A DNA stretch of 64,000 nt from Neoceratodus forsteri (GCA_016271365.2 CM028131.1:284957001-285021000), one strand, 5' to 3'; shown: positions 34,680 to 48,999, counted from the first letter of the stretch. Numbers and translations are program-made. The notes: generated by a model not told the origin, from the letters alone.

Positions 34680-35810
34680 TCCTGGGTTTTTGTTTCCCAG
34701 GTGCATTACTTTGCACTTCTTTGCATTGAATCTAAGTTGCCATATGTCTCACCATTCCTCCAACCTTGCCAAGTCCCTTCTCATCCTTTCTACCCCCCTT
34801 ATGTATCAACTCTGTTGCAGATCTTTGTGTCATCTGCAAAGAGGCATACCTTTCCCTCCAGACCCTCTGCAATGTCACCTATAAAGATGTTAAAGAGGAC
34901 TGGACCCAGTACTGGGCCCTGAGGTACTCCACTAGTAATCCCCCTTTCTTCAGAATGTGTTCCATTCACTATTACCTTCTGTGTCCTGTTGTGTAGCCAG
35001 TTTGCAGCCAGAACCCACTCCCCAGGCTGGCTAACTTGATTATTAGTCTTTTGTGCTGGACTGTGTCAAATGCCATGCTAAAGTCTAGGTAGGCCATATC
35101 CACAGCCCCTCCCTGGTCTATTACTTTGGTCACCCAGTCAAAGAAATTAATTAGATTCATCTGACATGACCTTCCTGCTGTAAATCCATGCTGCTTTGGG
35201 TCGTGTGCCCCACTGGCCTCTAGGTACTCAAAAATTCTTTCTTTCAGAAGTGATTCCATCATTTTCCCTACTACTGAGGTCAAACTTACAGGTCTGTAGT
35301 TTCCTGCTTCTGCCTTGCTCCCACTTTTGTGAAGGGGAATCACATCTGCCCTCCTCCAGTCCTCAGGTACCACCCCATCCTCCATGATTTGCTAAAAAGT
35401 GTGGTCAGTGGTGTCACTAGGTCCTCCCTTAGTTCTTTTAGGATTCTGGGGTGAATCCCATCAGGCCCCATTGCTTTGTCCACCTTGAGTTTTAGGAGTT
35501 CTTTCAGGACTCTTTCTTCTGTAAATGGACTGGCGTCAACCCCGCTACCCAGAGTGCTTCTATTGTCTGGTTTAGGTAATGCCTCCTCATCTTCTTTTGT
35601 GACTACTGAGCAAAAGTATTCATTCAGTATCTCTGCCTTTTCACTGTCTCCCTCTGCCCACCTCCCCTTTCCTTTATTAATCTTCACTATTCCTCCCTTA
35701 ACCTTTCTATGCTCCCTAATGTACCTATAGAAGGTTTTATCCCCCTTCTTAACCGAGTTGGCTATTTTTTCCTCGGTTTGGGCCTTTGCTATTCTGACTG
35801 CCTTCCTCAC
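34680..35810 (-). pseudogene. CR1-F RT, copy 2
   Basis: The linker and RT start are open at 35,340-35,810 (KGDKTFYRYIREHRKVKGG, DKAMGPDGIHPRILKEL). After a one-base shift near 35,385, the frame 34,972-35,385 gives GNYRPVSLTSVVGKMMESLL, HGFTAGRSCQMNLINFFDW and [23 protein letters not shown]-type codons follow near 34,840 in a third frame. Catalytic residues are recognisable, but frame breaks make it non-functional. Confidence 0.85.
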
Positions 35811-36011
35811 TTCTTTCTGCTTTAATTTATACAGTTCCCTGTCATGCTCCTTCTATAATTCCTTATACTTTTTGAATGTAGCCTTTTTCTCCTTAACCTT
35901 CCCTGCCACCTCTTTTGAGAACCACAGTGGTTTTTTACTCCACTTTGTTTTCTTTATTTGTTTCACACAAAGGCTTGTTGCCTCTATGATAGCAGTTTTG
36001 ATTTTTCTCCA

Positions 36012-36806
36012 TTATGCTTCCACCCCTCCTTTTTGGCCATTTGCTAGTGCATTCCTCAGGTATTCACCCATTTTGCCAAAGTCAGCCCTTCTAAAGTCCA
36101 GTATCCTTGTTTTTGTATGGCTTGTCACCATGGTTGTGCTTATTGTGAAGCACACTGTGCAGTGGTCACTTGTTCCCAGATGTCTACTGACTTCTAAATT
36201 TGTGATCCTCTCTCCATTTGAGAGTACCAGGTCTAGTATTGCTCCCTCCTGAGTGGGTTCCAACACTAGCTGTCTAAGGCCTGCCCCCTGCAGGGCATCG
36301 AGAATGACCCTGCTCTTGGATGTGGCTGCAGTACATGTCATCCAGTTAACATCTGGCATATTCAGGTCCCCCATCAACAGTATCTCCTCCTTTTCAGCCA
36401 TTTTGAGAATGTCCTCCATCATTTTCTTGTCCGTTTCCTCCCCTTGAGACGGGGGTCTGTATACAACCCCTGTGCGGATTGTGATGCCATTCCCTGTCTC
36501 CAAGGTGACCCAGAGTGCCTCTTGTCCTCCCCCTTTACTTTTTAGTTCTGTAGCTTTGATCACTTCCCTTACGTATAGAGCTACTCCACCTCCCCTTTTA
36601 CCCTCCCTGTCCCTTCTGTAGACTGTGTACCCTGGTATGTTGACATCCCAGTCATGGTTCTCCATGTACCATGTTTCCGTGACTGCCACAATATCCAATT
36701 TTTCATCTTCCATCAGGGCTACTAGCTCAGGAAGCTTGTTTCCCAGACTATGGGCATTGGTACTCATTGCCCTCCATTTAATGTTGGCTTTATCCTTTTT
36801 CCCCAT
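36012..36806 (-). CDS. Intact CR1 endonuclease domain (264 codons)
   Basis: The frame starts MGKKDKANIKWRAMSTNAHS and covers a full apurinic/apyrimidinic-type endonuclease: STNAHSLGNKL (Asn block), DIVAVTETWYMENHDWD (catalytic Glu), GVVYRPPSQ, ILLMGDLNMPDVNW (GDxN block) and HLGTSDHCTVCF (SDH block). It then runs into the linker RILDFRRADFGKMGEYL. In CR1 elements this domain nicks target DNA to prime reverse transcription. The domain is whole, but the RT downstream is frameshifted, so it is a fossil fragment and not an active ORF2. Confidence 0.8.
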   Translation of the reverse strand: MGKKDKANIKWRAMSTNAHSLGNKLPELVALMEDEKLDIVAVTETWYMENHDWDVNIPGYTVYRRDREGKRGGGVALYVREVIKATELKSKGGGQEALWVTLETGNGITIRTGVVYRPPSQGEETDKKMMEDILKMAEKEEILLMGDLNMPDVNWMTCTAATSKSRVILDALQGAGLRQLVLEPTQEGAILDLVLSNGERITNLEVSRHLGTSDHCTVCFTISTTMVTSHTKTRILDFRRADFGKMGEYLRNALANGQKGGVEA

Positions 36807-36959
36807 CCCTGCTCTTATTGCCCTTGTCTATTTTTCCATTTACCCCTGTTCTGCCCTCTGTTGAGCTCTGTACCTCAGTGTTTACCTTACTACCTGCCAT
36901 GTTTTGTGGGGGGAGGCTTGAAATTTCCTGTCTCTTATCATCACCTCCCCCCTTGTCTA

Positions 36960-37410
36960 GTTTAAAAGCTTGCCAAGGAAGCATTTAAACCTGTCACTTA
37001 GGAGCTTGGTTCCCTTCGTGGACAGATGCAGACCATCGTGCCAGTATAGACCTTCATCTCTCCAGGTGTACCCCTAGTCCCCAATAAAGCCAAAGCCCTG
37101 TGTATGGCACCAGTTTTGCAACCATTCATTAAACTGCATGGTGTGCAGTACCCTAGCCTCACCCCTGCCATGGACTAGCAGCACCTCTGAGAAGGTAATC
37201 GTGCTTGCTACCTGTCTGAGGCTCCTCCCCAACTCCACAAATTCATCCTGCACTGCACTGATTCCATGCCTAGCTAGGTCATTTGTCCCAAGGTGGACAA
37301 TGATATCTAGTTCCCCCTCCTGTGATGCTGCTTCTGCAATTGCAAGGATTTGCTTAACTGGTGTTTTAAGGCTCTGGGGATTTGTGCAGACACATAAGGT
37401 GGGTGGTTAT
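36960..37410 (-). pseudogene. CR1-F ORF1 esterase domain, copy 2
   Basis: Homologous to 21,320-21,700. Blocks corresponding to HLGTND (near 37,290) and DGLHLSTKG (near 37,030) are visible across frames; a premature stop replaces a tyrosine-type position near 37,073 (TAG in the complement of ccctagtcc). It is broken further by small changes. Confidence 0.7.
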
Positions 37411-37459
37411 GTTACCACGGAATGTACTTCTGGGGTCCATAGGGCTTAAATCGCACCCC

Positions 37460-38270
37460 CACAGAACTCGAAAGAATTATACCATTTTAGACACTGTATG
37501 ATAGAGACAGTCAGGAAACATGTAATTAACACTTTAGTGGTACCTCTGTTGCATTATGGGGACCTAATATTTGTTGGGTCTTCATCCATACAGTTGCTTA
37601 AATTAGACATTATACATAATAAATTGGCTAGGTTTATTCTTAGTGTCTATAAGAGAATGCATGGATATGAACGCTACCAATCCTTAGACTGGTTACATCT
37701 TAATGATAAGAAATCCTTACATTTATTAACATATATGGTTAAATGCTTTAAATTTAAGGTTTCAGATTACATATCAGAAAGATTACAACTCAATAACACA
37801 AAAATGGCCTAAGATTAGCATGAGGTGTAGAATATCTACTTCCAAGATGTAGGACTCTATTGGGGAGATCTCACTTGTTTATATGGGACCATACCTTTGT
37901 AATATCTTGCCCCCTCTCTCTAAGATCTCTTAACAGTACTATTCAACTTGATGATATAAACAATATGGTTACATCATGGGCTAATAAGAAATTAGATTGT
38001 AGTTCCACTTCAAACAAAACATTAAATGACTTGGATTGAATAATGTGTTATTGTCTGTGCACAAGTTTAATAATACATTATCCACTTGTCCATAATTATG
38101 TTATGGGGTGTTGTCTTACTGTATGTCTTATATATATCATTTATTGTATTGTTTATGGGTTAATATTATCTGTTTTTGTAACTGAATGATTTGTATTAAG
38201 GACCTCACTGGAAATGAGTATGTCTCAGATGTTTTCAATTAATTTCTGAATGAATAATTTTTTTTTTTAC
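37460..38270 (+). pseudogene. L2-like LINE 3' fragment, copy 2
   Basis: Partner of 21,825-22,635. Here the frame 37,498-37,812 continues past the copy 1 break, adding LLTYMVKCFKFKVSDYIS and ERLQLNN before a stop. The same AT-rich 3' UTR and T-run (38,259-38,268) follow. Confidence 0.65.
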
Positions 38271-40025
38271 TACTACAACTAGAGCAAATTTTGATGGGAT
38301 GAGAGTAGAGTTTAACCTCTGGGATTGGGAGAGTGATTTTAGAGATAAAAATCTCAATGAAATGTGGGATGCCCTGGTAAACAAGTTTGTCCCGGATAGG
38401 AACAATATAACAAGACAGGTAGGATCCCACCATGGATGACAAGGAGGTTAAGGACAAAATTAAAAAGTAAAAATAAAGCAAATATTAAGGCAAGGAAAAG
38501 CAATGATCAAAGGGACTGGGATAGATATAAGATTCTCCTTATGGAATGCAAAAAGATAACCAGACAGTCAAAATGTGGGTATGAATTAAGGTTAGCTAAT
38601 AAAGTAAAGAACAATTACAAATCATTCCATAATCGCATAAATTATAAAAGAGGGGTTAAGATAGCTGTTGGCACCCTGGAAAACAAATATGGAGAACAGA
38701 TTTCTGACAATGGACTTACGGCTCAGATGTTAAACGAATTCTTTAGTTAGTTTTTTAATGATAAGTCTGACAGTATTAATTTAGATCTGATATGAAATGT
38801 GTAGAGCCAATTTATAGTGGATACAAATGATGTCTGAGACAGACTACTCAGGGTCAATCCTTACAATGCCCCAGGACAAGATGGTATTCGTCCAAGGGTG
38901 GTCAGGGAATTAACCAATAAGTTGACTAGGCCACTTGCAAGACTGTTTCAATTAGCTGTCGACAAGGGTACATTGTGGATTGTTGGAGGTGGGCCAAGGT
39001 GGTTCCTATTTTTAAAAAGGGGAGCAGGAAGGACTGTAGCAACTACAGACCTGTGAGCCTAACTTCTATAGTGGGGTAGATATTGGAAGGAATTATTAAA
39101 GAATATACAGAAAGGTTTGTAAAGGAGATTAACATAGGAGATGGGACACAGCACAGCTTTACTAAGGGTCATTCATGCCAGACTAATTTGTTAGTTTTAT
39201 ATGGTAAAGTTGGCAAGGCTTTGGATCATAGCTCTCCAGTTGATGTGATCTTTTTGGATTTCACATAAGCATTTGACAAGGTACCACACAGGGAACTAAT
39301 TGAGTCCTTAAGGAATATGGGGAGGAATGGCAATATAGTTCACTGGATTAACTCCTGGTTAACAGATAGGAGACAGCAGGTTAGTCTCAACAGCACCACT
39401 TCGAACTGGACAAGAATAACTAGCGGAGTCCCTCAAGGCTCAGTACTGGGACCATGTCTGTTTAATCTTTATGTATCATCCATGAAGTGTAGTAAGGGCA
39501 TTTGGATTTACAAGTTTGCTAATGATACTAGAATAGGCACGGCAGTTCATAAGCCTGTGAATATTATCAATTTACAGAGGGCACTGCTAGAATTGGAGCA
39601 GTGGGCAAAATTACATAGGTTGGAGTTTAGCACTGATAGATATTCAGTTATGCATTTTGGAAAGAACAACATCAAGGCTACTTATCTCCTAGGATGCACA
39701 ATGTTGAAGGAATTGACTCAAGAGAGAGAGACTTGGGAATCATAATAACTAGCGACCTAAACTTTGCAAAACATTGTCACACCATCAAACTGAGGGCTAA
39801 TGGAGTATTGACTAACATCGTAAGACACATCACAAGTAGAGACAGGAATGTGGTGTTTCCTCTATATGTATCCTCAGTCCGTCCGCACCTTGAGTACTGC
39901 ACACAGTTGTGAGCAGTAGCCACAAAAACCATGACCAAAACACTTGAGGGTGTCCAGCGGAGAGCAACAAGGATAATAAGGGACTTTAAGGGACTTACAT
40001 ATCAGGACAGGTTGCATAATTTGGG

Positions 40026-41030
40026 GATTTTATTTATTTTTTATTTCAAGTTTCAGAAACAACCTTTGAGTATGAACTTTTTTACAAAGGTTCCACGTCA
40101 AGTATACAATACAAAATACAAATTCAGACAATAGATACACTAAACATAAAAGTTAAACAACTGATTTTAAGTAGGATATAGCTGTTGCAGGTATAGGTTT
40201 CATACTTAAGTGCTTTGTTACAATAATGTAGGAGGAAAGGAGGTTAGATTATTAGCAGGTCAAGGGGACAATAGTTGAAGGAATCAGGCAGGAAGAGGTG
40301 AGTAGTCCCATAGGGCCACTGTCATGGAAGCAATGGGGGGGAAGGCGCAGGTGGGTAGGTGTGTGAGCAAGCAAGACAGAGAAAGAAGAGAGAGATAGAG
40401 AAAGAGGGGGAGTTATTGGGATGGAGGGCAAGAGGAAGAGAGAGAGAGAGAGAGAGAGGGGAGAGGGAAAAAGAGATTGAGAGAGCATGAGAAGGAGAGA
40501 GAGGGAAAGAGCAAAAGGGAGTGAGAGGCAGAGAGTAGAGGAGGGAAAGAGAGTATGGGTAGGAGGAGAGAAGTGCGGTGGGGATAGGACTGGCAGATGA
40601 GCAAGGAGGATAAAGGCCAAGGATTAGAGGCCAGGGAGTCTGAGGATGTGGGGGTAGGAGGAGAGAAGTGCGGTGGGGATAGGACTGGCAGAGGAGCAAG
40701 GAGGATAAAGGCCAAGGATTAGAGGCCAGGGAGTCTGGGGATGTGTGGGTAGGATGAGAGAAATGCAGTGGGGATAGAACTGGCAGAGGAGCAGGGAGGA
40801 TAAAGGCCAAGGATTAGAGGCCAGGGAGTCTGAGGATGTGGGGGTAGGAGGAGAGAAATGCAGTGGGGATAAGACTGGCAGAGGAGCAGGGAGGATAAAG
40901 GCCAAGGATTAGAGGCCAGGGAGTCTGGGGATGTGTGGGTAGGATGATAGAAGTCCAGTGGGGATCGGACTTGGGAGAGGTGCAATGAGGATAAAGGCCA
41001 AGGACTGGATGCCAGGGAGTCTGGGGATGT
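40026..41030 (-). mobile_element. Insertion in element H with LINE-like end and VNTR, copy 2
   Basis: Partner of 24,362-25,165, larger by about 200 bp because the VNTR has two more units. The GA-rich stretch (40,330-40,560) includes a GA run at 40,436-40,458. Confidence 0.5.
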
Positions 41031-41035
41031 ACTCT
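40555..41035. repeat. 95-bp VNTR, five units, copy 2
   Basis: The landmark GAGGATAAAG recurs at 40,606, 40,701, 40,796, 40,891 and 40,987, giving periods of 95, 95, 95 and 96. Units alternate between GGGGGTAGGAGGAGAG and TGTGGGTAGGATGAGAG versions, which suggests expansion by two-unit blocks. Confidence 0.9.
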
Positions 41036-41404
41036 TCGCGACTGTCTGGGACTTAGCTTCAAACATCAGAAATATAATACAAGATCTCATGAATTACAAC
41101 GTATGGGGGATCTTTGTTATTCAAATAAGAGAGCCTTCTGGTATAATCAAAGGCTTTTAGCATTGTGGAACTCACTCCACTACAGGTAGTAGGCAGCAAA
41201 GATATGACCAACTTTAAGACTGAGCTAGATACCTTTTGTATCAGCAATGGAATAACTGGGTATATTCATTGATCAAGTGTGAGCATAATGCACATTTTGT
41301 CTCTTCTGCTTAGCATGCACCTATTCAACCTATGACCCTGCACTGGGCCTGCATGGGTATGGGGTCAGAAGCTGATGGTACTCATAGAGCTTTACCTCCT
41401 GTGG

Positions 41405-41590
41405 TCTGTGGCTACTGTGTCATTAATGATTACTCCTAGGTCCCTTTCCTCAGCAGTAGTGCTCAGCTTTACCCCTCCTATCCAGTATTCTGTCATGGGT
41501 TCTTGTTCCCCAGGTGCATCACCTTGCACTTTTTACCATTGAATTTCAACTGCCAAACCTTTGACCACTTCTCTAGTTTGTTCATTTCAG
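41405..41590 (-). pseudogene. Short CR1 ORF2 fragment, copy 2
   Basis: Partner of 25,560-25,725, with the same truncation on both sides. Confidence 0.6.
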
Positions 41591-42159
41591 TTTCAGTTTA
41601 GTTTATTGTAGGAAAAACTCCATTGAGCAAGTTCATTCACAAGGAGATCCTATACACATAATAGCCTATTAAAAAAGGACAAACATCAACTTGTACAACA
41701 ATTATACAACACTGGTAGGAGGTCCAAAGCAGATACAGCAGCACTTCAAGATAATGTACAATCAAATGATTGGACCAAAAGTTACATAATTTACAAAAAG
41801 GTATAATAAACATACAACAACAGAACTAGCTCTCAATGGAAGCTACAATTTCAGTTACGGGTGATACATGAGGCATTGCACATCTCAAGTGAATAAATAT
41901 GTAAGTGCATGATACTACAGAATATCAGTTAAGGGTAGCAGTAGCGGGGGGAGGGGTTACTGGGGCCAGTGGGAGAAGATATAGATTAGGGCGATGGGGA
42001 GGGGCAGGGTCATAGGTGGGTGAGGGAAGGTGTAGGCTGCGGAGAGAGGACAATGGTAGTGGGAATACTAATTGCAGATGCACTTGGCTTTAAGTTTGTC
42101 AGCTGTCAGGGATTTATAAAAATTATTCAAGACAACAGTAATATGTTTAAGAATGGATT

Positions 42160-43815
<1,656 letters not shown>

Positions 43816-45485
43816 TGCAGAAAAGTAGGTGGCCTTGATTGTAGGTGATTCCAGGTGGTGGGCAGGGCGTAAGAGATAGCCCTTTTGCCAAAGCTCATAC
43901 GCATCTTATGTATGTCAAGGAGGATGAAGTCAGTTTTCTTCAAGGAGTAGGTGCTGTGGGAGGTATAGCTGAGAGAGGATATATATTCTGGGGGCTTGTT
44001 TAGCAAAGTTTTTAACATCCATATCCCTAGATGGATCAGACGCCTCATTGATAAGGAGGTCCAGCCTACTGCCATGTAAATATTGCAGTGGTGGGTTCTA
44101 GGAGGTGTCTTTAGGATGAAACACAAGACCCGGTGGAACAAGACATCTCATTTGTGTAGATTGCTGGTTGAGGAGCAGTGGTAGATTATGTCACCCTAGT
44201 CAATAAGCAGGAGGAACGTGGCTTGTACAAGCTTGTTTCTGGTATCAGCTGGAAAAAGGGACTTATTTCTGAAGAAGAATCCTGGTCTGGACTTAAGTTT
44301 CCTGGAAACATCATCGATGTGGGCTCTGAATGTAAGTTTATTGTCAAGCCACACACCGAGGTATTTAAATTTATCTACTACCTCAAGGGGTTCACCTAAG
44401 GAAGTTACTATACGTATGGGCTGCTTGGATAGAATAGGAGGTGGAGAGGTGCTGTTGGTGCCAAAAAAACATTTTTTGCATTTAGCAGAAGCTTGGCTTT
44501 AATGAAGTTTTCCTCAAGCATAAAAAAGTAACTTTGCAGAACCTTGCATGCTTCGGCCAGTGACAATTTAGAAATATACAAAACAGTATCATCTGCAAAG
44601 AAGTATAGTTTGGAACTGCATATTTTTGAGTTGAGGGTATTGATGTATGTATAGAAAAGAGTATGGATGCCCCTTGAAATAGGTAAGTGTGTCGGATAAA
44701 AGCCTGTTGGCTTTGACTTTCTGGAATCTACCAGAAAGATAACTGGTGAACCATTGAACTGAGACGGCAGACAGTCCTAAGTTTTTAAGGCTATGAAGGA
44801 CAAGGTTATGGTCCATCGTGTCGAAAGCCTTCCTGAGATCAAGAAAGACAGTGACAGTAACCAGTTTGGAGTCACGAGTGGTAATCCAGTCGTTGGTGAC
44901 TTTGGTGAGGGCAGAAATAGTACTGTGTTTTTTTCCTAAACCCAGATTGATCAGGGTTGAGTAGGGAATTTTTTTCAGTGTGGTCTTTTAGCTGGGAGAT
45001 GATTAATCTTTTGAGGATTTTTGAGAGACTAGGAAGGATGGAAATGGGTCTGTAATTGTTCACATCACAGGGGTCACCAGATTTTAAATAGAGGGAGAAC
45101 ATGGGCGGATTTCCAACAGGATGGAACAGTGTAGAGGCTATTGAAAGATTGAAGATGTGCAGTATTGGGGCCATAAGGAAGCGATGGCCTAGTTTATGGA
45201 AGAATGGCTCTACTCCATAGGCACCTCTGCCTTTTTTTGTGTCTAATTTTTTAAGGTGGTCCTCCACTTCTTTGAAGGATACAGGTCTTAGATGTAAGGG
45301 ATGCGGTGAAGGTGAGGTGGTATGGGAACTGTGGTCAGGGAGGGAATTGTTTAGCCCAGCATAAGGAGAGGAATCAAAGGCAAGCCCCGCTGTAGAGAAA
45401 TGTGTGTTCAGCTCTTCAAGGATTTGTGCAGGGTCATCGATTGTGGCTCCATTAACACTAATTTTTGCTGGAGTTGAGGGAGTGG

Positions 45486-47745
45486 TTTTCCAACCTCCGG
45501 AAATTCCAGACCTAGCTTGTGCAGGTTGCTCTGCATCTGCACAAATGAAGGACAGGGATCATAAATGGAGAGCCTTTAAATCACCCCCCTCCCCACAACT
45601 CTGGAATGCATACAGAAAAATGCACAATTCCTGCAAACAGGCGGTAAATTCCCTAAAACGCACATTTTATCATGGCCAGCAACAACCTTGCTAAATGCTT
45701 TGTACCGCTCAGCCTCCTTAGGGTCACTCCTAAACCCCAAGAAAACAAGCACATTTCTCAACTCTCATCCCACTTGGGCCTTGTCTCTGACCTGGTTATG
45801 ATTGCAGATATCTTCAATAAAATGTTCACTGACCTTACCTCTTACCTCAATAAGCTTCCCCCTCAGCCTCCCCCCGACCTAAAGAAGCAACCAGACCTAG
45901 TACCTAATGCTTTAAATGACACCCTACCACCCCCTTTCTATTTCAGGGCCATTGGGCAGAGTCACTACTAAGCTCCTAAAGAGTTTACCAGCCAGAGGCA
46001 GCCCTGGCAGTGATGGACTGTACCCCATTTTTCTCAAGGTTATCTCCCCAGCCATTGTTAAACCATTTACCTTCATATTTAAGCTGACCTTCTCATCATC
46101 CACTGTGCCGGATGCATGGAAAGTTGCACACGTGGTACCTGTCTACAAGACAGGTGATCCCCTCTCCCCGAGAACTATAGACCAATCTCACTCCTCCCAC
46201 ACCTTAGCAAATTATTGGAAAAAATCATCCACCACCAGCTATTGGAACATCTACAGAAATATAACTTCCTATATCCCCTTCAGCATGGTTTCTGGAAGCA
46301 TCACAGTACCTTCTCTGCACTAGCCCTCTTCTCTGATCATATCCTAACAAATATGGATAAGGGCACCGCCACTGGAGCAGTGTTTGTGGACCTACAGTAT
46401 CTAAGGCCTTTGACCTTGTTGACTACCATTTTCTACATTCCACAATACTTCAGTTTGGCTGCTCCCTTGATTCTATGGAGTGGTTCTGCAGTTATCTGTC
46501 CGGCAGATCTCAGGCTGTCCAAATAGGTAAAGATTTTTCTGTTACCCTACCTATCCATATGGGAGTCCCCCAGGGTTCTACACTTGGCCCACTACTTTTT
46601 TCCATGTTCATCAATGCTCTCCCTGCTGAAAGCCTAAACTGTCATGCCTTTCTTTATGCAGATGACTTAGTCCTCTATCACAGTGGTAAGTCACTTGATT
46701 CCATCTCATCTGCCCTCTCACATAACTATGCCTTTGCACATCATTTGTTCCTTTCCAGTAGGCTCCTAGTCAATGAAAAAAAGACAAAGACTATGCTCTT
46801 CAGCTCAAAACCTTTCCTTGCCAAGGTCACTAAAACCACTTCCTCCTTCCTGGTATGTACCTCAGCACCCTCCCTTCGAAACTGTCCCCTTTTTCAAGTA
46901 CCTGGGTGTTACTCTTGACCCCTCACTAACCTTCTCTGACCACATAAACAACACTGTGCAGAAAATACACCAAAAACTAGGTGCTGTTTACTGTATTAAG
47001 CAACTTCTGTCCCCTGAAGCTCATCTTGCTATTGTGCAAGGTAACCTATTGCCCCTTCTTGACTACTGCTCCACTATATATTCCTCTGTGCCCTCCACCC
47101 TGCGTTCTCGACTAATCACAGCTTACAACTCTGTCTGTCACTTTGTTCATCAAGTCCCCTACTCCACCCACCATTGTTCACTCTATCAGTCCCTAGGGTG
47201 GCTCCCTCTGCAAGGTTGCTTTGATTATGCTATGGGCTGTGTTGTGGACAATGCACTCAGGTACAACTAGATGTCCCACTATTCCCCATTGCTCACTCAC
47301 AGGACTACCTCCAGGTGCTTCAGGATATCTTCAGTCCCTCCCCTGGAAGTACTATGTGTCTCCACTTTAATGGGAACTAAAGCTTTCTCAGTTTCTGTCC
47401 CAACCCTATGGAACAGTCTACCGCTGCCTGTTTGCTTGTCCCTTCCCACCTGTCCTTCAAAATGAACCTAAGAGCCTGGTTCCTATCTGAATCCCCATGC
47501 AGTTGTGTCCTGGACAGCAAGTAGTCCCCATAAACCACCCCAGGTGCTATGTATCTCTGTCCTATCTCATCTTGACTTCCTAGCTGTCTCTGGTTTCCTT
47601 TCTCCTTGACCTACAAGGTCTTTTTATCAAGTCTGCATATTGATACCAATGTATGTAATCTACTGTAACTAATTCCAGGTCGCCCCTGAAAAAAATGGAC
47701 CTCTGGTCTCAGTGGGCTTACCCGGTCACCAAAAGCTAAATAAAT
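45486..47745 (+). mobile_element. L2-like LINE (element K), copy 2, with 3' end
   Basis: Sense LINE from the pre-RT region (MIADIFNKMFTDLTSYLN frame, 45,672-45,971) through RT and C-terminus to an AATAAATAG-type tail at about 47,738. The part after 46,431 is outside the duplication. The terminal 3' segment, with CAGTGGGCTTACCCGGTCAC, also occurs in a fragment at 49,755-49,885. Confidence 0.85.
46215..47465 (+). pseudogene. L2-like RT and C-terminus (element K)
   Basis: Blocks in order: IIHHQLLEHLQKYNFLYP and QHGFWKHHSTFSALALF; TGAVFVDL followed by a 5-bp insertion near 46,395 that shifts the frame (copy 1 keeps FVDLSKAFDLVD); GVPQGSTLGPLLF (46,565); FLYADDLVLYHSGK (46,655), with the catalytic YADD intact; FFKYLGVTLDPSLTFSDHI (46,890); LLPLLDYCSTIY (47,050); and the terminus with FSVSVPTLWNSLPLPV (47,385). 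Three frame changes occur. Confidence 0.85.
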
Positions 47746-48098
47746 AGTCTGTCAGCCAGTTCAGGAGATATGGATGTTTTGCTTCTAATTATAAAAGTTA
47801 CTGCTTGTTATTTTTGTACCATTTATCCTCCGTATTCTGAGTTGTTGCCGCTGCCTCAGCTCAATTTACATTGTACCCCTATTGACCTCATATTGAGGTT
47901 TTGTACAGACATGTTTGACTCATGTTTTGACTTTTGTCTATTGTTCATCACTTTGTAATAACTACTATTGTCTATATAAATTTATGGCCGTTGAACTATA
48001 TTGGTGCCACCTTGTGGCCCGGGTCATGTCTGAAAACGGTCCATTAGATAAGCACACTTACCTGGTTAACAAAGACATAGATAAAAAAAAATTGAATA
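47746..48098 (+). other. Probable LINE 3' UTR, family unknown
   Basis: The stretch ends TTACCTGGTTAACAAAGAC followed by an A-run at 48,086-48,094, which looks like a retroelement tail. No coding sequence remains, so the family cannot be named. Confidence 0.35.
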
Positions 48099-48099
48099 A

Positions 48100-48965
48100 A
48101 TCTCCCTAGTTCTCTCATCACTACCCACTTTCCCACAGAGCTTAGTGTCATCTGAAAAGAAAAACAACTTCCCCCAGATTCCTTCTCCAATGTCATTTAT
48201 TAACATATTGACAAGGACAGGACCCAGGATGGATCCCTGTTGCACCCCACTAGTGAGCTCCCTCTTCTCATTTGGCACCATTAATCACAACCTTCTGCTG
48301 CCTCTCCTTCAACCAATTTCCTACCCTTCTTACTATGTCCCTTTCCACACCCAATTCCTCCATCTTCTTCAGCAATCTTCTGTGAGGCACTGAGTCAAAA
48401 GTCTTGCTGAAGTCAAAGTAGAGTCAACCCATGGCATGTCACCTATCTCAGGGCTCATAAGAGGGTGGGGAAACAGAGGATAATTCCCAGGGCCCAACAC
48501 CAAAAAGGGGTCCAGTCTACCTGGCATGCTACTGTATGCAGCTGCATAGTGGCCCCAGAGTCTGAACTTTTTCCAGGATCCAGAATTCCCCTCACGGGGC
48601 CTGCCCTATCTAATTCCCTCATCACCCAGTCCAAGAAAACTATCAGGTTCGTTTGACAAAATCCCCTTGCCATGAACCCATGCTGTTTACTATCTTGGAG
48701 TCCGTTGCTCTCCAGGTAGTCCATGAGGTCCTCTTTGACCAGTGATTCCATCAGTTTACTCACAACAGAAGTAAGACTGACAGGTCTGTAGTTCTCCGTT
48801 TGCTCCTTGTCTCCCCATTCATGGAGCTAACTATGTCTGCTACCCCAGTCTTTTAGAATTGCCACCCCATCTGTAATTATCTACTGTAGTGAACAGATCG
48901 ATCAGGAGTTCAGCCAGTTCTGCTGCCAGTTGCATGAGTATCCTCGGATGCATCCCATCAGGCCC
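48100..48965 (-). pseudogene. CR1-like RT fragment (element E)
   Basis: Minus-strand frames give MSKLMESLVKEDLMDYLESN, SKQHGFMARGFCQTNLIVFL (48,455-48,763) and VQQGSILGPVLVNMLINDI with FFSDDTKLCG (48,066-48,281). FSDD stands in the catalytic box. A foreign block at about 48,440-48,600 interrupts the FSKAFD region. The fragment ends at the left terminus of the DIRS-like element. Confidence 0.75.
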
Positions 48966-48999
48966 CAGGGCAGTACAGTTACATAAGTACTTACCGTAA

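Larger units (their letters stand above)
33919..37450 (-). mobile_element. CR1 LINE (CR1-F), unit copy 2
   Basis: Partner of 18,291-21,815 with the same domain order and tail. It is better preserved: the endonuclease is a single open frame (36,012-36,806) and fewer one-base losses occur. The boundaries are identical in both copies, so the insertion predates the duplication. Confidence 0.88.
38273..41275 (+). mobile_element. CR1/L3-like LINE (element H), copy 2, interrupted
   Basis: Partner of 22,638-25,430. The RT is better preserved: the frame 39,317-39,745 carries [40 protein letters not shown] and FANDTRIGT, and 39,694-39,912 carries LTNIVRHITSRDRNVVFPLY and RPHLEYC. The usual FADD is FAND, so the catalytic Asp pair is incomplete. 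A segment of about 30 bp near 38,943-38,970 is missing from copy 1. Confidence 0.78.
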
